Positions 25,039 through 35,084 of a DNA stretch of 64,000 nt are shown in pieces (the first letter of the stretch is position 1; every line of letters begins with the position of its first letter). The notes beneath the pieces were generated by a model, which saw nothing but the letters and a program-made list of their open reading frames with translations, made no database searches and was not told where the DNA came from. The stretch comes from Neopestalotiopsis rosae. Its lineage: Eukaryota; Ascomycota; Sordariomycetes; Amphisphaeriales; Sporocadaceae. Both the position numbers and the translations under genes were made by a program. The stretch covers positions 7,378,001 through 7,442,000 of the forward strand of contig JALGAS010000001.1 in NCBI GenBank assembly GCA_023078685.1. The letters run 5' to 3'.

Positions 25039-26906
25039 GGTGAAATTATCGTTATAATAGGCTACCAAGGAAAAGAAAGAATGGTGTATAGTCAAGTCAC
25101 AAGCCTAGACGTTTTGGACGCGCAGGAATAGGAATGCGGCAACGTTTAAGGGGGGTTGGCCTACACAATGACCATGGAGCACGGCGCAGGTGAAGCTCGC
25201 TAAAATTCTTTTGCGAATGCCGGCATATATAAGGGTAGCGAGCGAAACATCTTGTGAAATTTGGTTATCAGGGACAAGACTGTGCCTTGCATGTGCATCG
25301 AGTCGAGTTCTTGGCTCCGGTGGATTGCAACGGCCAGGACCCTTCACTCCCCCACTATAACAATCAAAAATACAGAAGAACTCATAGACTGTCGATGGAG
25401 TTGCACAGGGAAGAACTTGCAATTGTGGACCAGCAAGATGCAAGCATGGGATGATAAAATGCTACTTGGACCTCGGTCGGCCTCATCGGATGCGAGAAGA
25501 TGTCTCCCGTAAATACCTACCTTGGGTCCTTTGCACACTGGACGAAGCAGTGCATAGGAGACGCCTGTCAAGTGGGCCAGACATGGGGTGAGATACGACA
25601 GGCCGCGGGATATTGTACCCGAGAGGCCTAAGGCATGCATCAAGGGGAAATAACCATGCAAGTAGGTATTAGGGAGAAACGGGAGATGGCAAACGGTAAA
25701 ACGGCTTGTTGCGAGTTTGATCATGCGTAAATAGCTGGAGATATAATTCTGACTTGTAGTTCTAGAAATATAGTATCGAGTCCATGAACGCGGCTTATAG
25801 TTTATACTATTGGTATTTTTAGCTTGCGTGGGCGAATTCATCGATGATCCCGCTGATCAGGCGAACAGACATCTCATCTCCATTGAGACCTCAGATCATC
25901 CGATTGCCCCGGGGACAAGCTTAATTTCAAGACCCATAGCGGGCAACCAACTCCACATGCCTTCTAAGAACAGGTGATCGGGCAAGTGTGGAGACAGGTT
26001 CTGGACTCGCCCAGGGTGAAGGAACAGAGAGAAAGTAGAGGTAGAGAAGAAAAGCGAGGACAAGGAATAAAGTAGGCGAATATGATTCATCAAGACAGTC
26101 TAGTATACCAACTACCACTTTGCTGTTTGGCCTATCAAAAGGTAGAAAAAGTCAAGCAGAATTCCTGTTCCATTAACATATTTGGTCATCGCCTTGTGCG
26201 CACTTTCATCTGGCACAACGATATCTCATTTTCATGAACGAAAAGTCCGGTGCGGGAGATTACTAGAAGTTTAAGGGCATCCTTCAGAAACGGGGCGACA
26301 GGGTCTATAACTCGGGACTCGGGGACAGCCTGCCTCGCCTGCTATAAAATCCGTAGGCGATTAAAATGCCAAGCGGTGGTGGAACCAGGATATTGCCTTT
26401 ATTGCCTGGGTACTGTATCACTAAAATCTAAACCGAATGGATCGAAGGAATGGAAAGTCTTTGTCTCTTCGGATCCATCTCCCAATAAAGCTTAATGCTG
26501 CTCGGGGGGTCCCTTGGTCTGCCTTGTTCTCTCCCCCCGTGTCGTGAACTTCTGGGATTTGATATTTACCGAAGCCACTGGGCTGCAACGGCACGGGGCA
26601 TTCCGTTTGGCCAGCGGGCTGCCAAACTTGCCCCATGCTTGTATCATCTCGTCAAGAAGCCCTTCAAGGTCGTGTCCAGGACATGGAATCTTGCATTGGA
26701 GAAAAAGCCCAGAACGTGAAGGAATCACTGAACCCGAAACAAGTCAAGTTGAAAAATGACAGGTGCTGGTCAACTAGTGGCATCAATGTGTACAGTCATG
26801 GTGGCTCTGAAATACAATATCCGGCTCTTTCGCCGACACGGGCTACAGGCGACTTTGGATTTGATAGATCTTGTATTCTCTTGTTCTCATATCGTCGTGC
26901 TTGGCC
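25039..26906. other. Divergent intergenic region, tyrosinase / receptor-like gene
   Basis: Holds the upstream regions of both the tyrosinase (minus) and the rhodopsin-like gene (plus). A minus-strand frame of 165 codons at 25344-25841 begins with ATG but has no family resemblance, and I do not call it. Apart from the TATA candidate I see nothing specific. Confidence 0.5.
25225..25232 (-). promoter_or_regulatory. Candidate TATA element of the tyrosinase gene
   Basis: The sequence atatataa (plus strand) reads TTATATAT on the minus strand and lies about 190 bp before the tyrosinase start codon. Distance and form fit a TATA box with a leader of around 150 nt. The transcription start cannot be seen. 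Confidence 0.35.
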
Positions 26907-28478
26907 ATGTCGACAACAACACCGGTTGACCCCGCGAGAGCGGCGGAAAGCAATCTTCCATATATACTGGGCGTGGCAGGCGGCGTCCATGCTGTGGCCT
27001 TTATTGTGGCATCACTCCGAATCTATGCGCGAGTGGGAATCTTGAAGGCTGCAGGCAAAGATGACATTGCCATGGCGGGATGTATAGTGAGTTTGGGCAT
27101 CGAGAGGCTAGATGTCTAAGTCATTGAACTCTGACTCAACGAACAGCTCTGCACATTTGGCGGGTTGCTCTGCTTTATTCTCCAAGGATATGTTGGATTA
27201 GGTCGACACGCGGACACCATCTCGCAATCAGATACAATCACCTTCAATCACATCGCCTTTTTCCAATCCCTCATATCCGCCATGGCTGCATTAGGTTTGC
27301 TCAAGATATCCATAGCCTTTTCACTCTTGCGTCTTAGTACCAACAAGGCCTACTCAATAGCCCTTTGGTGTCTCATGGGTAAGTGTATATTCAGATACAT
27401 AGGGGCAAGCCATGTTTCTGTAATGGAGCATTCACTAATCCTCTGAGCTTGAACAGGTTTTGTATGTTGCTATACGGTCCTGGCCTGGCTGACTCTACTC
27501 TGCATGTGTCAGCCAATGCAGGGTTTCTGGGACAAGACCATCCACCCCAAGTGCTATGATATCGCCCTCTTTATCAAGTTTGGTCTTGTAAACACTGGTG
27601 AGTCTTGACCCAAACGCTATCGTAATGTGTTCCCACGACATGTGTTCAAGACCGCTCACCACTCTCGAATACAAAAAGCATTCAACATTTTCACCGACAC
27701 CTGTTTCGCAACTCTGCCGATCCCGATCATTATGAATCTGCAACTGAAGCTGCGAGTCCGCATCTACTTGATACTCATCCTGAGTCTCGGCTATTTGTAA
27801 GAAAGCAAACCGTGGAAGAATTGCTTTGATGCAATCGCTGACCTAGATCCTCTAGTGCCGTGGCTTTGGGAGGTGTCAAGGCATATTATCAAATTGCCTT
27901 TGCTTCCGACAGGGACAAGACGTTTAGACAGAGTATCCAGTTCTGGGGATTGTATGTCGAGTCTTCCCACCAAACACCCTCCATCATTGCAAAGACAGAA
28001 AGTGGTATCGCTTACTAACTTGTTATTCTGTTTGATCAACAGCCTTCAACTAAACGTCGGCATCATCGCCGCCTGCGCCCCGACCTTGAAACCAGTCCTG
28101 GGCAAGGTCCTCCGGCTTCCCACCTACGGCCGTTCATACGGCAACTACAATGACATTTCACGAACCGGCGGGCGCGCCGCTCAAAACACGAATCGAAGCG
28201 ACCGACTCGGCCAGCGCAGCCGCAACAGAGCCAGCAAAGTAGTCGACGCCGAATTCGAAATGATGCAACCCCCATCGTCCTTCTCCAAGAAAAACGATAC
28301 ATATAGGACCAGCATAAAAGGCGGCAAGGATCTCGTTCACGTGTCTACGTCCCGGTCCGTGTACCATCAGTCTGCTGGCGACGATCGGTCAGAGAGCGAG
28401 GAGTACATCTTGCAGGGTACGACAAGGGAGAGAAAGGACGGGATCGTCATGACGACGGAGATTACCATAAAGAACTAG
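26907..28478 (+). CDS. Fungal rhodopsin-domain, Pth11-like seven-helix membrane protein
   Basis: Predicted 400 aa from six exons: 26907-27086, 27147-27378, 27457-27597, 27679-27796, 27856-27951 and 28043-28478. All introns have GT-AG ends and keep the frame. Seven hydrophobic segments are seen: about 20-42, 54-78, 96-122, 130-157, 187-210, 215-240 and 258-285. The diagnostic fungal-rhodopsin stretch is FNIFTDTCFATLPIPIIM, followed by LSLGYFAVALGGVKAYYQ. A basic cytoplasmic tail of about 115 residues ends in EITIKN. There is no N-terminal CFEM Cys domain, so it is the short Pth11-like (SAT4-type) class. Such proteins sit in the plasma membrane and some, such as Pth11, sense surface cues, but most have no known ligand. 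The function is therefore unknown. Confidence 0.88.
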
Positions 28479-29211
28479 AGGTAGAAATTGTGTCGGCATA
28501 TATACGACTCCTGAGAAGTCTAGACTGGATCTAAGGTTTCTCGGGAAATTCCACGCCATCAAAAATTCGAGTGTCTCTGGTAGCTCTTTTAAGATCTTGA
28601 GATTGCATCTTTTGTTATTCTGTTGGTGGCATCATCAAGGCATATTGAGACTCATCTCCTAATTTGCTTTGATGACCGATCCTAGAGTGGATGACTGTTG
28701 TATCAATCAGTCCCAGTTCTGCGCCTAGGAGTATATCTTCAGAGCACAATGGTAGTCTTTGCTGATATGCGGCACAGAAATCGACGCCTCATGCCGGAAT
28801 TTGGACATCACATGAATACTCTTATCATGTTTTGTGACAGTTCACAAAGCAGCAGTCCAGTCTTGTCAATAGCTTCGTATGCCCTCCATCTACATACTAC
28901 ATAAGCAACGCCAAAAGGACGATGACCAGATCTAATTCTCAACCTCTCATAAATGAATGCACTCTTAAACCACCCATCTCCCATGTTCCATTGCTATGCC
29001 CACAAAACAATTCATATATGTATGCGAATGTGCACCGGCTTACCAGGAGCCTCTCCAACATTTGGTTCAATCCTGCTCAGCGAGTGTCCAAGGATGACGA
29101 GATGGCTCTTTCTTGCCACTCGCATGCAAAAACTCTAAAAGGGGATCGGATCACTGAGCCGACCGGCTGTCTCCTATACCAAATCAATGCGTGTCAAATG
29201 CCGCGGCTCAA
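28479..29211. other. Convergent intergenic region
   Basis: The 3' flanks of the receptor-like gene (plus) and KES1 (minus). I see no gene, repeat or strong signal here. Confidence 0.6.
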
Positions 29212-30931
29212 TTAAACGATCCCATCCAGACTCCAATCGTTCTTCTGTATCCTTTCAAGAACCTGCCTGCCCTTGTCGCTGAGATCCGGCTTGCCACCCT
29301 TGTCAGTGACCTGCGAGAAGAACGCTGGTTGCCAGGTCTCGTTGTTGCGCTCGCGCTCTCTCGCCTTTTCTCTCTGCTTCTCTTCAAGCTCTTGCTTGAC
29401 TGTGGTGGCCTTTGAGAACTGCTTGGCAGTTATGGCCTGTGTAACGCCATCCCAAAGTGCCAGAGATTCGTTCTCAACCTGCTTCTCCTTGGGCGGAAGG
29501 ATCTTGGATGCGACGTTGAGGGGATTGAGATCGATAATCACAGTCTGATCCTCAGGGGGATGGGAGTCCTAATTTACACATTTTAGCAAAGACATTTTGA
29601 GTTCAGTTCTCTAGGAAGTAACTTACGACTGGCTTTGGTCCAACGGTGAAAACGATCCTGTCCTTCCAGGATCCACCGAGACGAATCAGAATATCCTTTT
29701 CGGGCACGTCCTTGATGCGGATCTTGTCATCATTCTCAGGATCGTACCTAAAGATGATACCCTCGACTCTGTTCTGGGCACGGCCGAGCCATCCATCCTC
29801 AAGGTACTGCAAAATACACTTCAACTTGGTCTTGGGGCAAGAGACAAAGGCCGACTCGCCGACACTGACGCTCAGAGCACCGCGAAGAATACCGCCCAGG
29901 TGGGCAGCTGGATGTTGAAGCTGGTATGTCTCCCCATCGCGCTTGTCGAGAGTGATGAAAATACCAAAGTTGTGCTCGCCCGGGGACACCTTGATGGTAG
30001 TACCCGTGAATTTGGCCGAGATCTGATCGAATCCGCGAGCCTGTAAGCCTTGCTCAGGGCAGCTGATATAGAAGGCGCTCACTGGAGGATGATGCGACGT
30101 TTGCTCGGTGAGGTATGAGATGCGCCACGTTGGTCCGGATGGGTTCTCGGCGGGTTGAGGAATGGAAACAGACGAGGAAGATCGCGGGTCGCCCTTGACT
30201 GATTTGGCAGACTTCACTGACGATGCGCTGCTCGCGTTACCGCTGGGGTTCTTGGTATTGATGGGCGGTACATTCTTGTCGGCTTCCCAGTTGCAGCGAA
30301 AGAACTCTCCGAGACACGAGTTGTACGGCTTGCAAGGCTTTCCCTTGACGTATTTAAGGTCCTTTGTAAACCAGAAACGCAGCACTTCCAACATGCGATC
30401 TACCGAGTCATCTGCCGTGCCGATGGCAGCAAAGGCGCTGGGACAGTCGAGATAATTCCAGTACTCGAGGTTCGGTCTGGGTTCGAGAAGCTGTGATGGC
30501 AGGGAGAAGCGGACGGCGGCAAGATCAGGGACGCCGATGAACCTGCACGATACAAAATAATAGTGTCAGCCATGAACAATGTTCAAAGACGAGGGATCTC
30601 CATGGCGCTTTCGGCCATGAGTCCTGGTTGTTTGCGTCGGCGATAGACTGGCGACAAAAGTAAAGCTACCATCCTAGGCGATTCCGTCATCGGATGGTGG
30701 CTCACCCCGCCTTGCCCTGCGAACAAACCCATAGCGGTGAAGGCATTCGCGATCCCACCAGAATAAGGGGGGCAACGAGTAAAAAAAGGGGAGAGGAGAG
30801 GTTCGAAAAGCTCAAGTGAGGTGATTCAGGGGCTCTTACTTTCTCAGAATAGAAATAAAAGTTCTGAGTTTTCCGCTATCATTCTGAGGAATATCCTCGT
30901 TGATGGTCTCAGGCGCGGCAGAGGACGCCAT
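29212..30931 (-). CDS. KES1: Oxysterol-binding protein, Kes1/Osh4 type
   Basis: Predicted 454 aa from three exons: 30840-30931, 29627-30542 and 29212-29568; the introns (297 and 58 bp) are in phase. It is a soluble lipid carrier that exchanges sterol for PI4P between the ER and Golgi membranes and tempers secretory traffic. The OSBP signature EQTSHHPP lies at about 177-184. The lid region is near the N terminus (KLRTFISILRK, FIGVPDLAAVRFSLPSQLLEP). The C-terminal helix region is Lys/Glu-rich (KQELEEKQREKARERERN). It is a stand-alone lipid-binding domain without PH or ankyrin parts, as in Kes1. One oddity is a Ser-rich insert of about 40 residues (around 125-165) just before the signature, longer than I recall in yeast Kes1. 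Confidence 0.95.
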
Positions 30932-33060
30932 AGTGCTTGCTGTGGGAGCTACTGGCGCTGCTTGTCCCGCGGGATAACCTAGACACGCAGGCAGAGTACT
31001 GACTGGCTGGGCTGCGGCGTCTTCACTTGGATATGTTTGTATCGACCGTCGTCACAATGCAAAAAGACGTGTGTTGTTCTTGGTAGATGTTGCTATTGTT
31101 TGTTCGCTTATCGGTCGGACGGACGAACTAGGAGGAGAATGCTCGAAGCAACTGGACGGGGTCGAAGCTGGCGGCGACAACAAAAACAGAGGGACGTGGG
31201 TTTCGGTCAAGGTCTTCGCCAAAGAAGATTTGTCCGAGAGCGCGCCCAACAAGAGTGGTGACTTTTTTTTTCTGCCCCCTTGAATGCTAAAGGGCAGTGA
31301 TGAGGCTGCTTTAGGTCAGGTCTGGTTCAGCTAAGTAAATAGGTAGGTTAGGTAGGTAGCAGAGGTAAGTAGGTAGGCATGTGGACTCTTTCACACACAC
31401 AGGACCTTCGATGCTCAAAGGAATCTGGTGACGTTTTAGCGCTTGGCCTGGGTGTTGCCGATAAGCCGCGCCACGCCCTTCTGCTTCTTCTCCTTCTTCC
31501 TCCAAAGTACATGCATACCTACCTACATACTCACCCTCTTCTCTTGCATATTCCATCAGCATGTAGCAACAGCAGCGGCAGCTACGTACACTTATTTTTA
31601 GGGGACCGCCAGCCTGCCAACCCCTGAAGCGAGGGGTCGCCATTTGCAGCGACAGGCGATAAGGAATTGGTTGAGAAGCAATGGGCGATCATGCATCCCA
31701 AGACGGCCGGCGGACCGGGAACTCTCACGTTGGCTCGTGCTAGGATGTGGTGGTCAGCCCCGAGAAGACTGACTCGGGGAGAGATGCATTCAAAACAACA
31801 GCTGATACGGTTGCAGGGCTCACAGTTCAGTCTTTGGTTATGCTGATATTGTACTAAAGGTCATGGTATGTATAGTGGTCACCAAGTCATTCATCCAGAT
31901 TGTCCACACGCAGTTCATGTACGACATGAGCACAGGTAAAAACGCCTACAAAGTGCATCAACATGCAAAAGGTACCTAAAAGTCTAGGCGGGTAGATATC
32001 TATGATACGGTATATTTGGGCAGGGTATGTCTCGTCGGCTCTGCTTGGAACAACTCCAAAGCATCACTTTCAAGCCCGTCCATCATCCTGTCCTCCTATA
32101 ATAGAGCAAAAGCCAGAAACACGTGCATGTTCCTCCTTCAAATTTCATTTGTCGGTACCGTACAAATTACCTACATTGTGAGTGGTTGCCATACACCTGA
32201 GCATACATACCTGTTAGGTTACCTGGCTCTGGCTCTGGGGCATCATCCCCCACCCAAACCACCCCACCTTATCTCACGTCGAAGAATCTCCCCAAGAAAC
32301 CCATCCGTCCTCTTATCGAAACCATTTTACCCCTCCACACCGTCGGACCGCTGCCTCAGACAGCGGGACACCAACGGAACCAATCAGTGCACAACGTGCT
32401 TGAAACAACTGGTCCTCGGGCCTCGTTGCTGCGTGACACGCCATATAACACAATTTCTGGCCCCGCGCACCAAGAAACCCCTCAGCTTCTCAGAAAAGGT
32501 TGTCAAGTGATGATCATTCCGAAATGTGCATGGCCAATATCTCTTGGTGTTGTCGTCGTTGTCGTACCTACAAGACATACTCTATCTGGTTTTCTCCTAA
32601 CTGGAATTTCTTTGGGGAATAAAGTGACGTCATACCCATTAGATGTCTGACATGAGGATATAGATTATATCTCTTTTACCTGTCTGCCTAGGACTAAATT
32701 CAGCGGCTGCCTATATTGGACAAATAGGTATACGGCGTATCGTTACTGCAGGTCGTTGAAGGATAACGGAATGCTGGTGGCTTCTAAAGTGCCACGCATC
32801 GTTCACTACAATCACCATAAATATGACCAGCCGTAACACGAATACTATTTCGGCTGAGGTCCTCTTATGACGCAGTCATTCTCTTCGGACTTACTTCAAG
32901 TTTTATACAGATGATTGACTCTCACCACACATATGACTTCCTAAGGCTTCAGTGTCAGGCTATGAGCCACGAAGCTACATGATACATGTTCGTAGTTCAG
33001 TCGCTTCTCTGGCTATGACAAGGAATGTCTGCTTCTTGTTACAATATCATGCTTGTAACG
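30932..33060. other. Intergenic region, KES1 to glycosyltransferase
   Basis: The first few hundred bases are the KES1 promoter side. Around 31325-31380 and 31510-31530 the tetranucleotide-like motif TAGGT/ACCTA recurs many times. A plus-strand frame at 32016-32510 starts at TTG and is not called. No gene, tRNA or transposon part is visible. Confidence 0.5.
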
Positions 33061-34476
33061 CTATTCCACAAGCTTTAATAGCCCCTCGTGAACCAAGGAG
33101 ATGCAATCGAGGTTCCTGCTCTGCTCTTGCAATTCCTGGACACGCCGTGAGAATGACGGCTCCCGAAGAATCGTCTCGATACCTTGTCGGACCTGTTGCG
33201 CGGATGGCTCGGCCGTCCCCAGATCCACGCCGATGCCCGACCAAGTGACCCTCCTCGCGTTCTCCGTCTTGTCCATGCCCTCCCCGGCCACCAGCATGGG
33301 GACCCCGTGCGCGATGCCGTGGTTCACGGCCCCGAAGCCCGCATTGTTGACCCAGACGTCGGCGTGCTCCAGGGCCGCGTCGTACGAGAGGTAGTCGGCG
33401 ATGCGGGCGTTGCTGGGGACTTGCACCAGGTCCGACAGCTTGGCGTCCTTCCAGCCCAGGACGGCCACCACCAGCATGTCGTCCCTGTCGGCGAGGGCTT
33501 GGACCGTTGGGATGATGAGTTGCCTTGGATTGATCTCCACCGTGCCTTGGGCCACGAGTATCACCTTTCTCCTCTTGGGGTCTTGGCGTGGTAATGATGA
33601 ATTGCGCTTGAGTTCATCCCACCATGGGAAAGCTGGGTCTGGTGGTTTGGCAGTGGCCGCTTGCTCGCTGGCGGCGGCGGCGGCACCTTGCTGCACGAGA
33701 CCTACAAACCTGAAGTTGGACGGCCAGTCACACCGATCGTACTCAAAGCCGGGGACGCCGCATTGGAGTATAGCCTCGTGGCATGTATAATTGTCGCCAG
33801 AGAGTAGAGGCGCCCCCACGGTTCGCGTGGCGCCCGCCTCGAGCAATTTCTGGTCCAGTAGATCCGTGAGCGGCCTTGTGCTCTTTTCTCGCCTCTCCCA
33901 TATTTTCCGGTTTCTCTCGCGACCCGATTCCGACTGGTCAAACGGTAGAGGATGAACAAATGGTGGCAGATCGACGCTCCGTATCGCCGGGACCGTGATG
34001 GACACGCAGATGGATCGCGGCACGGGGATGCCGGGCGGTAGAGTAGCGCCGTACTTTAGGGGCATGATACCGAGAAAAAATGCCTCCGAGACGATGATGA
34101 CTTGCCTTTGGGGGCTGCGCTCATTCAGGCTCACGAGGGCCGACTTGAGACACTCCCATTGTTCCACCAGAGGTTCTAGGCACTGATACTGGAGGTCGAT
34201 CTTGCCACGCTCTACCCAGTGCAGCGCATGATACCCTGGTATCGGAGGGTTCTCATAATACGTCTTGTCATTTAGATCCGCGCGACCGGTAAGAGGAAGA
34301 TACTCGGCGCCCGTTGCTTCGATGCGCTTGCGGTGTGAGCTAGGTCCAAGAAACGACACTTGCCAGCCCTTCTTGATGAGGCCATCAGTTATGCGAACCA
34401 GCGGGACCAAATGTCCCGACAGACCGTGGCAGACGACCAGCACACGAGGAAGATCGTCTGATAGAACCTCACCCAT
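33061..34476 (-). CDS. GT1-family UDP-glycosyltransferase (MGT-like)
   Basis: A single 471-codon exon starting at ATG 34476. It should transfer a sugar from a nucleotide sugar to a small acceptor in the cytosol. The N-terminal half has the acceptor-side motif VLVVCHGLSGHLVPLVRI with the expected His in GHLVPL. The C-terminal donor side carries ADVWVNNAGFGAVNHGIAHG (about 370-392) then a GVPMLVAGEGMDKTENA stretch, which is the shortened PSPG-like signature of bacterial macrolide-type and fungal UGTs rather than the plant signature. There is no membrane anchor, unlike animal UGTs. The codons are GC-rich and there is no intron. No polyketide synthase, methyltransferase or P450 lies nearby, so the acceptor cannot be guessed. 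The nearest upstream gene is the broken XPG-like nuclease, 608 bp away on the same strand. Confidence 0.87.
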   Translation of the reverse strand: MGEVLSDDLPRVLVVCHGLSGHLVPLVRITDGLIKKGWQVSFLGPSSHRKRIEATGAEYLPLTGRADLNDKTYYENPPIPGYHALHWVERGKIDLQYQCLEPLVEQWECLKSALVSLNERSPQRQVIIVSEAFFLGIMPLKYGATLPPGIPVPRSICVSITVPAIRSVDLPPFVHPLPFDQSESGRERNRKIWERREKSTRPLTDLLDQKLLEAGATRTVGAPLLSGDNYTCHEAILQCGVPGFEYDRCDWPSNFRFVGLVQQGAAAAASEQAATAKPPDPAFPWWDELKRNSSLPRQDPKRRKVILVAQGTVEINPRQLIIPTVQALADRDDMLVVAVLGWKDAKLSDLVQVPSNARIADYLSYDAALEHADVWVNNAGFGAVNHGIAHGVPMLVAGEGMDKTENARRVTWSGIGVDLGTAEPSAQQVRQGIETILREPSFSRRVQELQEQSRNLDCISLVHEGLLKLVE

Positions 34477-35084
34477 CTCGAGACTACAGACGTCCGGTTT
34501 CCTGCTGTGCCGTCATGCGACTGTGGGAAGACGACGACCTGTTATTCGAGGGCCAAGTGATGCCACACAGTGCTCAAAGAACCAGTGCACACGTATATCG
34601 CCTGTATATCGCCTGTATATGATCGATCGGACAATTCCCGTTGTTTTCATCCAGGATTGGCCAAGATCAGTGGCACAAAAGCAAAAGATGACTTTAGTCG
34701 TTCCAGAAACTCTAGGTGTGTACTTGCTGGGAAGGAAGCAGGATAGCTCCGGCATGCACCAAAAATTGCCTATTTAACCCCTCCCCTCACAGCGCTCGTT
34801 CCACTGCGTTTTAAACATTTACCACGTATTTTGAGACATACTACCACTAGCTTTTTGGTATTTCGCACCTCATCAAGAAAACCAAGTATTTGTTATTTCA
34901 TTTGCCATGGAAATTGGCCATCTGTTAAAAATGACTTGTTATAAAAGGCGCATCCTCTGTCGACACACCATTGGCAGCACCACTTGGTCACTAAACATGG
35001 CAAGTTCATCGAAAGCAGTATCTGGTACATCATGATCAGTGCACTGTAGCTACACTGCTTTGAAGAGGACGACTTTTTGTTCCA
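34477..35084. other. Intergenic region between nuclease 3' end and glycosyltransferase
   Basis: The upstream region of the glycosyltransferase gene. It contains a short direct repeat (tatatcgcctg twice near 34594-34618) and no recognisable gene. Confidence 0.5.

Noticed and set aside
25344..25841. 165-codon minus-strand frame upstream of the tyrosinase
   Set aside because: Begins with ATG but has no family resemblance and lies in promoter DNA between two divergent genes.
32016..32510. 164-codon plus-strand frame between KES1 and the glycosyltransferase
   Set aside because: Starts at TTG and shows no protein-like conservation pattern.
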